From contig NZ_JAIETD010000001.1 of the NCBI RefSeq assembly GCF_019745455.1, forward strand, positions 56,611 through 120,610: 64,000 nucleotides of DNA, read 5' to 3'. Under the pieces are notes generated by a model. It was not told the DNA's origin. It saw only the letters and a list, made by a program, of their open reading frames with translations, and did no database searches. Positions 29,284 to 38,543 of the stretch are shown here, piece by piece (the first letter of the stretch is position 1; every line of letters starts with the position of its first letter). Source of the stretch: Methylobacterium sp. Lineage in GTDB: Bacteria > Pseudomonadota > Alphaproteobacteria > Rhizobiales > Beijerinckiaceae. Made by a program: the position numbers and the translations under genes.

Positions 29284-29356
29284 GAGACACACGCTTGACC
29301 ACTTCAGGGTTCCCAAGTGAATCACGCCCCTGACGCACGGGTGTAGATCGGAAGCG

Positions 29357-30217
29357 ATGGACGCGATGCTCCGGGACGTAACCGCGCTGATCCAAGACGC
29401 TCTCGCCGATCCTGCCTGCAGCTGGAGTCTCGGCGGGTTCGGGGCGCTCGCCACCTTCGCCCGCTCTCGATCCGAGCCGGTCTCCTGGCTCGATGACGGC
29501 CGCCTCGGGCTGAGCACCGGGCGCGGGGCCATCGCCTTCGACCCCGCCGGCCTGCGCCCCATTGCCTACGAGACCGCCTTCGGAGCGGCGTGGAGCCATG
29601 CCGTGGCGCTCTGCCTGCCCGCTTCCGACCTCACGCCTGCTACGACCATCGTCACGGAGCGGGGTCGCGATGGCGATGCGGTCCGGTGCCACGACCGAGA
29701 GGCATACCTCTTCGATGGCGGGTTAGGTCTGCGGCAGGCGGCGTTCTGCCTGCGCTGTGCCGACCCGGAAGTCGCGGCCGAATGGCGGGCGGCTTGCGGC
29801 AAAGCCGGAAAGCCGGACGACCTGCGCAGATCCTGGGCTTCCTCCCACCGGATCATCTTCGCGGGTTCCAGTCGCATCGAGATCTTCGGGGATGGCGCGG
29901 ATCCAGGCGGATCGATGCTGCATCTCGACGAGAAGCTGATTCGCTCGTCGCGAACTCACGCCGCGACGGCACCGATCCCCGGCGGGTTCGTGCCCATCGC
30001 GCATTTGTATCCGCCTCATCCGGTCGATGAACCGGGAGCGCCGTTCAGGCATGATCGGCACGAGGCGTTCCAAGCGCTTCTCCGACGTTGGGGACATCCG
30101 GACCTCGTCGCCCTCAAGAGCGGGCTGCTGCAAGGCGATCGCCCGGAGACCGAGGTGGGGCGCCATGCCCGTATGGTCGCCAAGGTCGTCGCGGCTCAAC
30201 GTCTTGCCCGATGGTAA
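29357..30217 (+). CDS. hypothetical protein
   Basis: 286 aa ORF with coherent composition (MDAMLRDVTALIQDALADPACSWSLGGFGALATFAR...); family not recognised with certainty. Confidence 0.75.
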   Translation: MDAMLRDVTALIQDALADPACSWSLGGFGALATFARSRSEPVSWLDDGRLGLSTGRGAIAFDPAGLRPIAYETAFGAAWSHAVALCLPASDLTPATTIVTERGRDGDAVRCHDREAYLFDGGLGLRQAAFCLRCADPEVAAEWRAACGKAGKPDDLRRSWASSHRIIFAGSSRIEIFGDGADPGGSMLHLDEKLIRSSRTHAATAPIPGGFVPIAHLYPPHPVDEPGAPFRHDRHEAFQALLRRWGHPDLVALKSGLLQGDRPETEVGRHARMVAKVVAAQRLARW

Positions 30218-30505
30218 GGCGCCGACTCGCACCCGCAGGGTCTCGGCGACCCAAGGTGGGACGTGCCAAGTCGTCCCTGGTGGGATCTCGTTAAATCTGT
30301 GGACGTAATTCAGATTCGTTGTCGGACGTGATTGGGAACCGCCTCTTGTCATCTTGATGCCCCATTATCGGGTTCATCCTCCCGCTTGAACATCGTTTTG
30401 GGGATCGATGGTCGAGTCTGTGCGGTGGCGCGTTCGTGCCGACGCGCTCCTGTGATCGGCAGGCAACGGTCAACGCGGCCGCTGCCGTCCCTGAGGTTTC
30501 ATCCG

Positions 30506-31243
30506 ATGATGTCTTTGACGATCGATCCTTCGCAGATCCGCCCGAAATCCGCACTCGAGACGGCGCATTCCCGCCGGATGAATCCGGTGGCAAAGACCGC
30601 CGCGCTGGCCGCACTCGGCCTTTTCGGCATCGGCTCCTTCTCGGTCGCGGCCTATTCGATGCTCGGAACGCTCGCGGGCCCGCAGGTCCACAAGGTGACG
30701 ATTTCCCATCGCGCCGCCGACTGGCCGGATCTCAAGGACGGTGTCCCGGCCCTGGCATCGGGTCCGGAGGCAACCGCACAGGCGAGACCCAAGCTGGCCG
30801 CGATAGCGCCGTCGACGTCAGTCACTCCACCTTCTTCGACTGCGCCTCCCATCACCGCGGCTGCACCGGTCCGTCGGAGCCTGCCCCTCATTGAGGCCGC
30901 GACGTTGATCGAGGGCACCCGGACCGCGCCGCTCGTCGGCATCGCCAAGTCCGCCGCCCTCATCGCGCCGCGCCCAGCCGAGACGGTCCGCGCCCGCGCC
31001 ATCGACACCACCCTTGCGGCCCTGCCACCGGAGAACGCCGCCAAGCCGGTTCGTAAACCCGCGGCTGTCGCCCGCACCAAGCCCGCCGCGCAGCCCGGCG
31101 CCGTACCCGTGGCCGAAGCGGTGCCGGCGGAGAGCGACGAGACCGAAGTGCTGGGCGTCAAGGTACCCTCGCTCGCTGCCAGCGGGCGCCGGTTCGTCGA
31201 GGGCGTGCAGTCCCTCGGCGACGCGGTGGCGAAGCAGTTCTGA
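30506..31243 (+). CDS. hypothetical single-pass membrane protein with Ala/Pro-rich extracytoplasmic region
   Basis: MMSLTIDPSQIRPKSALETAHSRRMNPVAKTAALAALGLFGIGSFSVAAYSMLGTLAGPQVHKVTISHR; one TM. Confidence 0.7.
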   Translation: MMSLTIDPSQIRPKSALETAHSRRMNPVAKTAALAALGLFGIGSFSVAAYSMLGTLAGPQVHKVTISHRAADWPDLKDGVPALASGPEATAQARPKLAAIAPSTSVTPPSSTAPPITAAAPVRRSLPLIEAATLIEGTRTAPLVGIAKSAALIAPRPAETVRARAIDTTLAALPPENAAKPVRKPAAVARTKPAAQPGAVPVAEAVPAESDETEVLGVKVPSLAASGRRFVEGVQSLGDAVAKQF

Positions 31244-31302
31244 GGGTTTAATGCCGATCTGAAACGACCGCTCGCGAGCGTTTCGATCAACCAGACACCA
31301 GC

Positions 31303-33105
31303 TTAGCGCGGCTTGCGCGGTGCCTTGGTGCCGTAGCCCTTCGCGGCAGGTCCTTTGGCGCCAAGTCCCTTGCCCGCATGGTCCTTGCCCGCGTGGTCCT
31401 TGCCTCCGTGTTCCCTTCCGGCGACCCGCTCGTGGCGTGCCGCGCGGGGGCTCTTGAAGCCCTTGGGGCCTTTGACTTCCGCCGCCGGTGCGCCGTCGAG
31501 GAGCGCCTCGACCTGGATCTCCGGCGAGCCGTTCTTGGCGAAGGTCGCGGCAAAGCGCGAAGCCGCGCCGCCGCGGACCTCGAACTTGGTCTCGCCCTCG
31601 AAGATGCGGATCGCCCCGATCTCCTGACGGCCGATCCCGCCGCGGCGGGTCAGCATCGGCAGGAGGCGGCGCGGGTCGGCATTGTCGCGCCGTCCGAGAT
31701 TGAGGCGGAACCAGACGGCGGGACCCTGTGCCTCGATGCGGGCCGCGTCGGCCGGATCGTAGACGGGACGCTCGGAGCGGCGGGCCGGGCCGGCACCCGG
31801 ATCGGTGACGTCCTCCGGCGCTGGCAGCCGCGAGCGATAGATCCGGGCGAGGGCGGCCGCGAGTTCCTGCGGCGTGCGCTGGGCGAGGAGCGCCTCGCCC
31901 ATGGCGACGTCCTCCTCGCTGGCGGCTTCGGTGAAGATCGGGTCCTGCCACATCCGCTCGCCGTCGAGGCGGCGGATCTCGTCGGCGGTGGGCGGAGCGT
32001 CCCAATCGGCGTTGACCTTGGCGATCGCCAGCATCTGCTCGGCCCGCCGCCGCCGCGAGGCTGGAACGAGGAGGACGCTGGTGCCCTTGCGGCCGGCGCG
32101 GCCGGTGCGGCCGGAGCGGTGCTGAAGCACCTCGGCATCGTTCGGCAGGTCGGCGTGGATGACGAGTGTCACGGTCGGCAAATCGATGCCGCGGGCCGCC
32201 ACGTCGGTGGCGACGCAGACCTTGGCGCGGCCATCCCGAAGGGCCTGAAGGGCGGCGTTGCGCTCGCCCTGCCCGAGTTCGCCCGAGAGGGCCACCGCCG
32301 AGAACCCGCGCTCGGTCAGACAGGCTTGGAGGTGGCGCACCGCATTTCGGGTGTTGCAGAACACGATCGCGGTCGGCGCATCCACGAAGCGCAGGGTGTT
32401 GACCACGACGTGCTCGATCTCGCGCGGCACCACCCGGATCGCCCGGTAGGCGATGTCGGCGTGACCGCGCTCCTGGCCTTTCACTGCGATGCGCAGCGCG
32501 TCGCGCTGGTAGCGCTCGGCGAGAGTCGCAATCGCCTTCGGAAGGGTCGCCGAGAACAGCAGCGTGCGCCGCTCCTTCGGCGTGACGGAGAGGATGAATT
32601 CCAGGTCCTCGCGAAAGCCGAGGTCGAGCATCTCGTCGGCCTCGTCTAGGACGACGGCGCGCATCTCCTGCGTCGCGAGGTTGCGCCGCTCGAGATGGTC
32701 GCGCAGGCGGCCAGGTGTTCCGACGACGATATGGGCGCCCTCCTGCAGGGCACGGCGCTCGCGCTGCGGGTCCATGCCGCCGACGCAGGCGATCACGAGG
32801 GCGCCGGCCTCGGCGTAGAGCCAGGACAGCTCGCGCTGGACCTGCAGGGCGAGTTCGCGGGTCGGCGCGATGACGAGGGCGAGCGGGGCGCCCGCCGGCC
32901 CGAGGGTCTCCGCCTCGTCGAGGAGGTCGGTGGCAAAGGCCAGGCCATAGGCGACGGTTTTGCCCGAGCCGGTCTGGGCCGAGACGAGAAGGTCGCGGCC
33001 GGCGGCGGCGGCCTCGATGACGGCGCTTTGGACGGGGGTCGGCTCCTCGTAATCGCGCGAGATCAGGGCGCGCGAGAGCGGGGCCGGCAAGGAAGGAAAG
33101 GACAC
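31303..33105 (-). CDS. DEAD/DEAH-box RNA helicase (DeaD/CshA-like, DbpA-type RNA-binding domain, basic repeat tail)
   Basis: SAQTGSGKTVAYGLA, VVLDEADEMLDLGF, LFSATLPKAI, VATDVAARGIDLPTV, HRSGRTGRAGR; C-terminal KDHAGKDHAGKGLGAKGPAAKG. Confidence 0.97.
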   Translation of the reverse strand: MSFPSLPAPLSRALISRDYEEPTPVQSAVIEAAAAGRDLLVSAQTGSGKTVAYGLAFATDLLDEAETLGPAGAPLALVIAPTRELALQVQRELSWLYAEAGALVIACVGGMDPQRERRALQEGAHIVVGTPGRLRDHLERRNLATQEMRAVVLDEADEMLDLGFREDLEFILSVTPKERRTLLFSATLPKAIATLAERYQRDALRIAVKGQERGHADIAYRAIRVVPREIEHVVVNTLRFVDAPTAIVFCNTRNAVRHLQACLTERGFSAVALSGELGQGERNAALQALRDGRAKVCVATDVAARGIDLPTVTLVIHADLPNDAEVLQHRSGRTGRAGRKGTSVLLVPASRRRRAEQMLAIAKVNADWDAPPTADEIRRLDGERMWQDPIFTEAASEEDVAMGEALLAQRTPQELAAALARIYRSRLPAPEDVTDPGAGPARRSERPVYDPADAARIEAQGPAVWFRLNLGRRDNADPRRLLPMLTRRGGIGRQEIGAIRIFEGETKFEVRGGAASRFAATFAKNGSPEIQVEALLDGAPAAEVKGPKGFKSPRAARHERVAGREHGGKDHAGKDHAGKGLGAKGPAAKGYGTKAPRKPR

Positions 33106-33333
33106 GGGACAGAAGCCTTGAGGGCTGAAGAGGCCGGAACGGGCAAAACGGACGCCTGCGCCGAAACCGGCGCCTCATGGTCCATTCGGCCGGATATCCG
33201 GACGCAAACGGTTGCGGAACTCCTGCGCTTCTAGCCGTAACTGCCGCCGCGCGCTATGTGCGGCCGCGCATGGGCCGACCGCGCCACCCGATGGCAACCG
33301 GTTTCCCGGTGCTTCCCAGAAAAAGGCTTGTTG

Positions 33334-34443
33334 ATGGCAGCTGTCCTGAGGCTCGTGGTGGCGTGGGCTAGCGTGGCCGCCTTCTTCGTGTTCGGGCCCG
33401 GCTGGCTCGGCGATCTCGCCTCTCCGCTCTGGGCCACCGGCCTGTTCCTCTGGCTCTTTGCCGTCATCCTATGGTCGGCCTTCGGCGTCGTCCACGAAGC
33501 GGAGGAACTCGCCCACCGGCTCGGCGAGCCGTTCGGGACGCTGGTCCTCACCCTCTCCATCGTCGTCATCGAGGTGGTGCTGGTCTCGGCGGTGATGCTG
33601 TCGGCCAAGGCGGCGCCGACCCTCGGGCGCGACACGATGTTCGCCGTCCTGATGATCGTGATGAACGGCCTCGTCGGCCTCGGCCTCCTCATCGGCGGCC
33701 TGCGCTACCATCAGCAATCCTACAACCTGAAGGGCGCCTCCGCCTTCCTGTCGGTGATCATTCCGCTCACCACCATCGCGCTGATCATTCCGAACTTCAC
33801 CACCTCGACGAGCGTCGGCACACTGACGCCGCTGCAATCGATCGCGTTCTCGGTCTTCACCGTGTCCCTCTACGGGATCTTCCTGGCGATCCAGACCGGA
33901 CGGCACAGCAGCTTCTTCATCCACGCGAACGAGACCTCGGCGTCGGCCTCGGGACCGACCGAGCCGCCGAAACCGGCCCATGCGGCGGGCGGCTCGGTCC
34001 TCACCCACACCGCCCTTCTCGTCGCCAACATCCTGCCGATCGTGCTCCTCTCGAAGAGCCTCGCGGCGATCCTCGACCACGGCATCGCGGCGCTCGGCGC
34101 ACCCTCGGCCCTCGGCGGCGTGCTCATCGCGGGAATCGTGTTTACTCCGGAGGGAATCAGTGCGCTGAAGGCGATCGCGCGCAACGAGTTGCAGCGGGCG
34201 ATCAACCTGTGCCTCGGCGCGGCGACCTCGACGGTGGGCCTGACTGTCCCCGCGGTGCTGATCGTCGGCCTCGTCTCAGGCCAGACGGTGGTGCTCGGGC
34301 TGGCTCCCACCGAGATGACCTTGTTGGTGGTGACCCTGATTCTCAGCACCATCACCTTCTCGGGCTTGCGTACCACCATGCTGGAGGGCGCGGTCCACCT
34401 CGTCGTGTTCTTCGTCTACCTGACGCTGATCTTCAGCCCGTGA
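33334..34443 (+). CDS. calcium:proton antiporter (ChaA/Y4hA-like)
   Basis: VVHEAEELAHRLGEPFGTLVLTLSIVVIEVVLVSAVM; second Cax-type repeat FTPEGISALKAIARNELQRAINLCLGAATSTVGL. Confidence 0.93.
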   Translation: MAAVLRLVVAWASVAAFFVFGPGWLGDLASPLWATGLFLWLFAVILWSAFGVVHEAEELAHRLGEPFGTLVLTLSIVVIEVVLVSAVMLSAKAAPTLGRDTMFAVLMIVMNGLVGLGLLIGGLRYHQQSYNLKGASAFLSVIIPLTTIALIIPNFTTSTSVGTLTPLQSIAFSVFTVSLYGIFLAIQTGRHSSFFIHANETSASASGPTEPPKPAHAAGGSVLTHTALLVANILPIVLLSKSLAAILDHGIAALGAPSALGGVLIAGIVFTPEGISALKAIARNELQRAINLCLGAATSTVGLTVPAVLIVGLVSGQTVVLGLAPTEMTLLVVTLILSTITFSGLRTTMLEGAVHLVVFFVYLTLIFSP

Positions 34444-35163
34444 TCAGCTTCCGAACCGCTCGGTCCGGATGATGGCGGGATCGACGCCCGCATCGACGAG
34501 GAGGTCGGAGACCGTGCCGACGAAGGCGTTGGAACCGCAGAGGTAGGCATGGCAAGGCCGTCCGAGCCGCGCCAACGCGTCGTCCACGAGTGCGGCATCC
34601 ACTCGCCTGCCGCCGTCTCGCGTCAGGGTGAGCATCAGGTCGAAGCCTGGTTCGTCGCGTGCTCTGCCCCCAAGCTCCTCGCGGGCGATCACGGCATCGC
34701 CGGTGGCGACCGAATAGAGCAACAGCGCCTTCACCTCCGGGGCGGCGCGTGCGCGGTGGCGCAGCATGGCGAGCAGCGGAACTACGCCCGAGCCGCCGCC
34801 GGCCAGTAGGATCGGTCCGCCATCCTCCGGCCGCCAGACGAAGGATCCGCCGATAGGTCCGCGAAGCTCGATCTCATCGCCGACCTCGGCGACGGCATCG
34901 AAGAAAGCCGAGACCTCGCCGTCACCGACATGCTCGATCATGAGTTCGATCGTCCCGGTCTCGTCCGGAGCCGAGGCGATGGAGTAGCTGCGGCGGGCCT
35001 GATAGCCGTCGGGCGCGGTGAGGCGCAGGTCGACATGCTGCCCGGCAAATGCCGGCCTGTCGAACCTCACGCCGAGGCGGAACGCCTTCACGCGACTCGC
35101 GACCGAGGTGATGCAGAGAATGCGTGCCTTCTGCCAGGGGAGGGGACGCGAGGCCTCAATCAC
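34444..35163 (-). CDS. ferredoxin reductase-like FAD/NAD-binding oxidoreductase
   Basis: GTG start VIEASRPLPWQKARIL; RRSYSIASAPDE; PILLAGGGSGVVPLLAMLRH; CGSNAFV; start overlaps the upstream stop. Confidence 0.93.
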   Translation of the reverse strand: MIEASRPLPWQKARILCITSVASRVKAFRLGVRFDRPAFAGQHVDLRLTAPDGYQARRSYSIASAPDETGTIELMIEHVGDGEVSAFFDAVAEVGDEIELRGPIGGSFVWRPEDGGPILLAGGGSGVVPLLAMLRHRARAAPEVKALLLYSVATGDAVIAREELGGRARDEPGFDLMLTLTRDGGRRVDAALVDDALARLGRPCHAYLCGSNAFVGTVSDLLVDAGVDPAIIRTERFGS

Positions 35164-35761
35164 CGGTAAAGCGCTGCTCGCGCCAGGGGTCGCCGTACAT
35201 GTGATAGCCACGAAGTTCCCAGAAGCCGGCGGTGTCGGTTTGCGTGAATCGCAGGCCCTTGACCCACTTGGCGCTCTTCCAGAAATAGAGATGCGGCACG
35301 AGAAGGCGCGCGGGACCGCCATGGTCGGGGCTGATCGGCTCTCCCGCATACCGCGTCGCCACCATCGCCTTGCCGCCGATGAGGTCCGCCACGGGGACGT
35401 TGGTGGTGTAGTCGTCATACCCTTCCGCGAGCAGGAATTCAGTCGGAGCAGTGATTCCCGCCTCCGCGAGAAGATCGTCGAAGCTCACGCCCTCCCAGAC
35501 CGTGTCGAATTTGGACCAGGTCGTCACGCAGTGGATGTCGCCGCTCCAGGTGGTGCGCGGCAAAGCCTCGAATTCGGCCCAACTCCAGCTCTTCACCGGA
35601 CGGGCGCCGTCTCGGATCGTGAAGCGCCAGGTGTCGAGGTCAATGCGCGGCGTCGGTCCGAATTGCAGGACGGGAAAATCCTCGGTGAGGTACTGCCCCG
35701 GCGGAAGTCGAGCGCGCGCCTCCTCGCTTGGCCGCCGCCCCATGAAGCCGCGTGTCGTCAT
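35156..35761 (-). CDS. sulfite oxidase-like molybdopterin oxidoreductase (YuiH-like)
   Basis: RLPPGQYLTEDFPVLQFGPTPRIDLDTWRFTI...GDIHCVTTWSKFDTVWEGV (Moco-ligating Cys) ...HGGPARLLVPHLYFWKSAKWVKGLRF. Confidence 0.95.
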   Translation of the reverse strand: MTTRGFMGRRPSEEARARLPPGQYLTEDFPVLQFGPTPRIDLDTWRFTIRDGARPVKSWSWAEFEALPRTTWSGDIHCVTTWSKFDTVWEGVSFDDLLAEAGITAPTEFLLAEGYDDYTTNVPVADLIGGKAMVATRYAGEPISPDHGGPARLLVPHLYFWKSAKWVKGLRFTQTDTAGFWELRGYHMYGDPWREQRFTGD

Positions 35762-35797
35762 CCCGTTCTCCGTCGCCCTGCGCCCCTGCCCCGTCTG

Positions 35798-37300
35798 TCA
35801 GATGTTCGTAGGAGCCGCCACCCCTGTCCCCTCGCAGCCGGGCCGCGGGACCGGAGCCTTGGCGGTGAACACGACGCCGTCGGGACGATAGGCGATCTCG
35901 ACACGGCCCTCGATCTCCTGAGCAAGCGCCCGCTCGATCATGCGAGAGCCGAAGCCCTTGCGGGTCGGAGGTGTGACGGGTGGCCCTCCGATCTCCTGCC
36001 AATGGAGGACCATCTGCTCGACCCCGTCTTCCTCGACGAGCGTCCAGGTCAAGACCACGTGTCCCACTTCATTCGAGAGCGCCCCGTACTTGACCGCATT
36101 AGTGGCCAGTTCGTGGAGCGCCATGGAGACTGCGAGGGCGGACCGTGGGGGGAGCCGAATCGCCGGCCCGTCCGTTCTGAAACGAGAGGCGTTGCCGGTC
36201 TGAAAGGGTGCCACCGCCTTGGCGATGATCTCGCTCAAGGTAGCACCCTCCCAGGCCTCCTGGGTCAGCACATCATGAGCCGCCGCGAGGGAGACGAGGC
36301 GTGATTCGAGGGTGTGGCGCGCAGCTTCGAGAGAGGATGCCGAGCGCAGGGTCTGGTTCACGATCGCCTGGATGGTGGCGAGGGTGTTCTTGACCCGGTG
36401 GGTCAGCTCGTTGGCGAGGAGAGCGCGATGTTCCTCGGCGCGCTTGCGCTCCGTGATGTCGAGGGTGATGCCCGACATCGTATCGGGTGTCCGGTCGGCA
36501 TCGTAGAAAGTCTGGCCCCGCGCGTGGATCCAGCGAACCTCCCCGTCGTCGAGCTCGATCCGATATTCGATGTCGTAGTCCGTGCCCTCCGCGACGGCGG
36601 TGGAGATGGCGCGCTGGACACGATCACGGTCGGCGGAGGAAACAGACGCCAGGAAGTCGTCGAAGGTGAATGGATCGGTCGGCTCGCGGCCGAAATTGAT
36701 CTTGCAATCGTCGGACGCATCGAGACGCATCACGGGAACATCGATGCTCCATGGGCCGAGGCGACCCGCCTCCAGGGTGAAACGCAACCGATCCTCGCTG
36801 CGCGTCAGTTCTGCTGCCCGCAACGCAACCTGCTCTTCCAACGTATCGCGATCGTGCTCCAGACGAACAAGACGATCTTTCTCCAGAGTCACGTCGAATT
36901 GAGAGGCGAAGAAATAGCTGAGTTCGCCCTTCTCATCGAAGACGGGAGAAATGAGGGCCCGGTTCCAGAAGACGCTACCATCCTTGCGATGGTTGATGAG
37001 GTCGATTTCGATCGTCTCGCGTTTCTCGATCGCCGCCCGGATCTGCGAAACGGCGTCCCTCTCGGTCGACGGACCCTGGAGGAAGCGGCAGTTCCTCCCT
37101 AAAATCTCGGCGCGCTCGTAGCCCGTAAGCTTGAGGAAAGCGTCGTTCACGAAGACGATCGGATTGTCAGGCAGGCGCGGATCCGAGATGACCATTGGCA
37201 TCCGCGTCGCCCGTACGGCCGCAGCGAAGGGGTCGCTCCCGTCTTGCGCACCGACGATCTCCGCGGCGATCCGAGCCTCATCGTTCGCAAAGGTCACCAA
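35798..37300 (-). CDS. LOV-domain (blue-light) HWE/HisKA_2-type histidine kinase with a second PAS domain
   Basis: LOV motif LTGYERAEILGRNCRFLQGPSTERDAVSQIRAAI; second PAS; HRVKNTLATIQAIVNQTLRS; ALHELATNAVKYGALS; no receiver domain. Confidence 0.94.
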   Translation of the reverse strand: MVTFANDEARIAAEIVGAQDGSDPFAAAVRATRMPMVISDPRLPDNPIVFVNDAFLKLTGYERAEILGRNCRFLQGPSTERDAVSQIRAAIEKRETIEIDLINHRKDGSVFWNRALISPVFDEKGELSYFFASQFDVTLEKDRLVRLEHDRDTLEEQVALRAAELTRSEDRLRFTLEAGRLGPWSIDVPVMRLDASDDCKINFGREPTDPFTFDDFLASVSSADRDRVQRAISTAVAEGTDYDIEYRIELDDGEVRWIHARGQTFYDADRTPDTMSGITLDITERKRAEEHRALLANELTHRVKNTLATIQAIVNQTLRSASSLEAARHTLESRLVSLAAAHDVLTQEAWEGATLSEIIAKAVAPFQTGNASRFRTDGPAIRLPPRSALAVSMALHELATNAVKYGALSNEVGHVVLTWTLVEEDGVEQMVLHWQEIGGPPVTPPTRKGFGSRMIERALAQEIEGRVEIAYRPDGVVFTAKAPVPRPGCEGTGVAAPTNI

Positions 37301-37696
37301 GACTTGCCTCGCCTGCGAGGTGCAGCGGACACCCTCCGCGTACGGTTAGGTTTTACGCTGCCGATGTTGACCTTCGTCACGTCGACTTCCCGCACCTGGC
37401 CCTGAATGCCCCCGGGGGTGTTGGGAATAACTCCGGCAAAGGCAGGCTCACGAGTTGGCTGGGCTTGGAGTACCACCAATAGGTTGGCACACGACGCTGA
37501 TTCCTAGCGCACCGCCGCGGGCATTCCAAACGACGTCAGAGAGCTGAGTTCCCCTAAGGTTGGCCCGCTGCTGCGGCAAATCGCCGAATTTTTACATGAG
37601 GTTACGAGATCGTTCGATTCGATTGGTGAAAAACCCGCCCGGCATGTAGCAGACGTTCACCCTCCCGGCCGCGAGATCTAACGTTCAGTCGCAAAG

Positions 37697-37726
37697 ATGC
37701 CCGCCGGACCCGGGTCCGGCGGGCAT
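37697..37726 (+). terminator. 30-bp perfect palindrome followed by TTATTT, intrinsic-terminator-like
   Basis: ATGCCCGCCGGACCCGGGTCCGGCGGGCAT is its own reverse complement; 3' flank on + is TTATTT. Confidence 0.7.
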
Positions 37727-37751
37727 TTATTTAGCCGCTAAACTGGATCGA

Positions 37752-38051
37752 TCAGCAGCCGTCTTGCTGACCCGCGACAGGCTTTCCGTCAGCTTGGCGA
37801 GAAACGTCCTGAGCTGACGTCGCGCGATTCGCGCCTACGTTGTTCATGGCGCCTACGGTGCCCGGTGACTCAGCCTTCGCGCCGGGCGTCACGTTCGCCG
37901 TCGACCCGGGCTCGACCCTCGAGCTTTTATCCTGAGTTGGGTTGGCTGCGTTCTGTCCAGCAGTCCCGGTGGTGCAGGGAGCGGCCATGGAAGCGGTCGC
38001 TGTCATCATTACGACTGCACCTGCGCCGATGAGCGTGATCAACTTGGACAT
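37752..38051 (-). CDS. small secreted low-complexity protein
   Basis: MSKLITLIGAGAVVMMTATASMAAPCTTGTAGQN...; signal peptide, N- and C-terminal Cys of the mature protein, motif ESPGTVGAMNN. Confidence 0.75.
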   Translation of the reverse strand: MSKLITLIGAGAVVMMTATASMAAPCTTGTAGQNAANPTQDKSSRVEPGSTANVTPGAKAESPGTVGAMNNVGANRATSAQDVSRQADGKPVAGQQDGC

Positions 38052-38543
38052 GTTTCCTCCGAAATTTCTTTGGCTGCGGTGGAAACGGCGAAGGTCTGAT
38101 CTGGTTCCATCAACCCGTCAGCGATCTGTCGATTCACTTTCTCTTCTACAATAAACCTATGTTAACATGAATTCTTGCGGTTGAGTGGATTAAAACCGTC
38201 GGAACTTTTCCGAAACTTGGCCGCTATTCCCGTTGTCCTGTCGGGACACATTCATCTGCACGCGTTCACCCGAGGGCTTGTTGCACGATCCTCTCTTCGG
38301 TTCGCCTGGGTTGTACACATGCCGACATCCGACTCCGACCGGCGTTCAGCCACGGTAAAGGCGGAGGCGTCCAAGACGTAGCCGAGCCGGGGACGGATGT
38401 CCGCTTCCCGCGTCACCTCCGGTTCACAGCCGGATCAACCTCTGTCTTTCCCGCACGATCCCGCACTGTGTTCTTGCGCGTCGTCCCATCGGGCTGCCTT
38501 GCCGGGATGGATCGGGAATGCGGATCATCATTCTGGGTGTGCC

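Noticed and set aside
37294-37479. 61-aa minus ORF upstream of the LOV kinase
   Set aside because: Short, overlaps the kinase start, Arg-rich tail, no recognisable family; not enough support.
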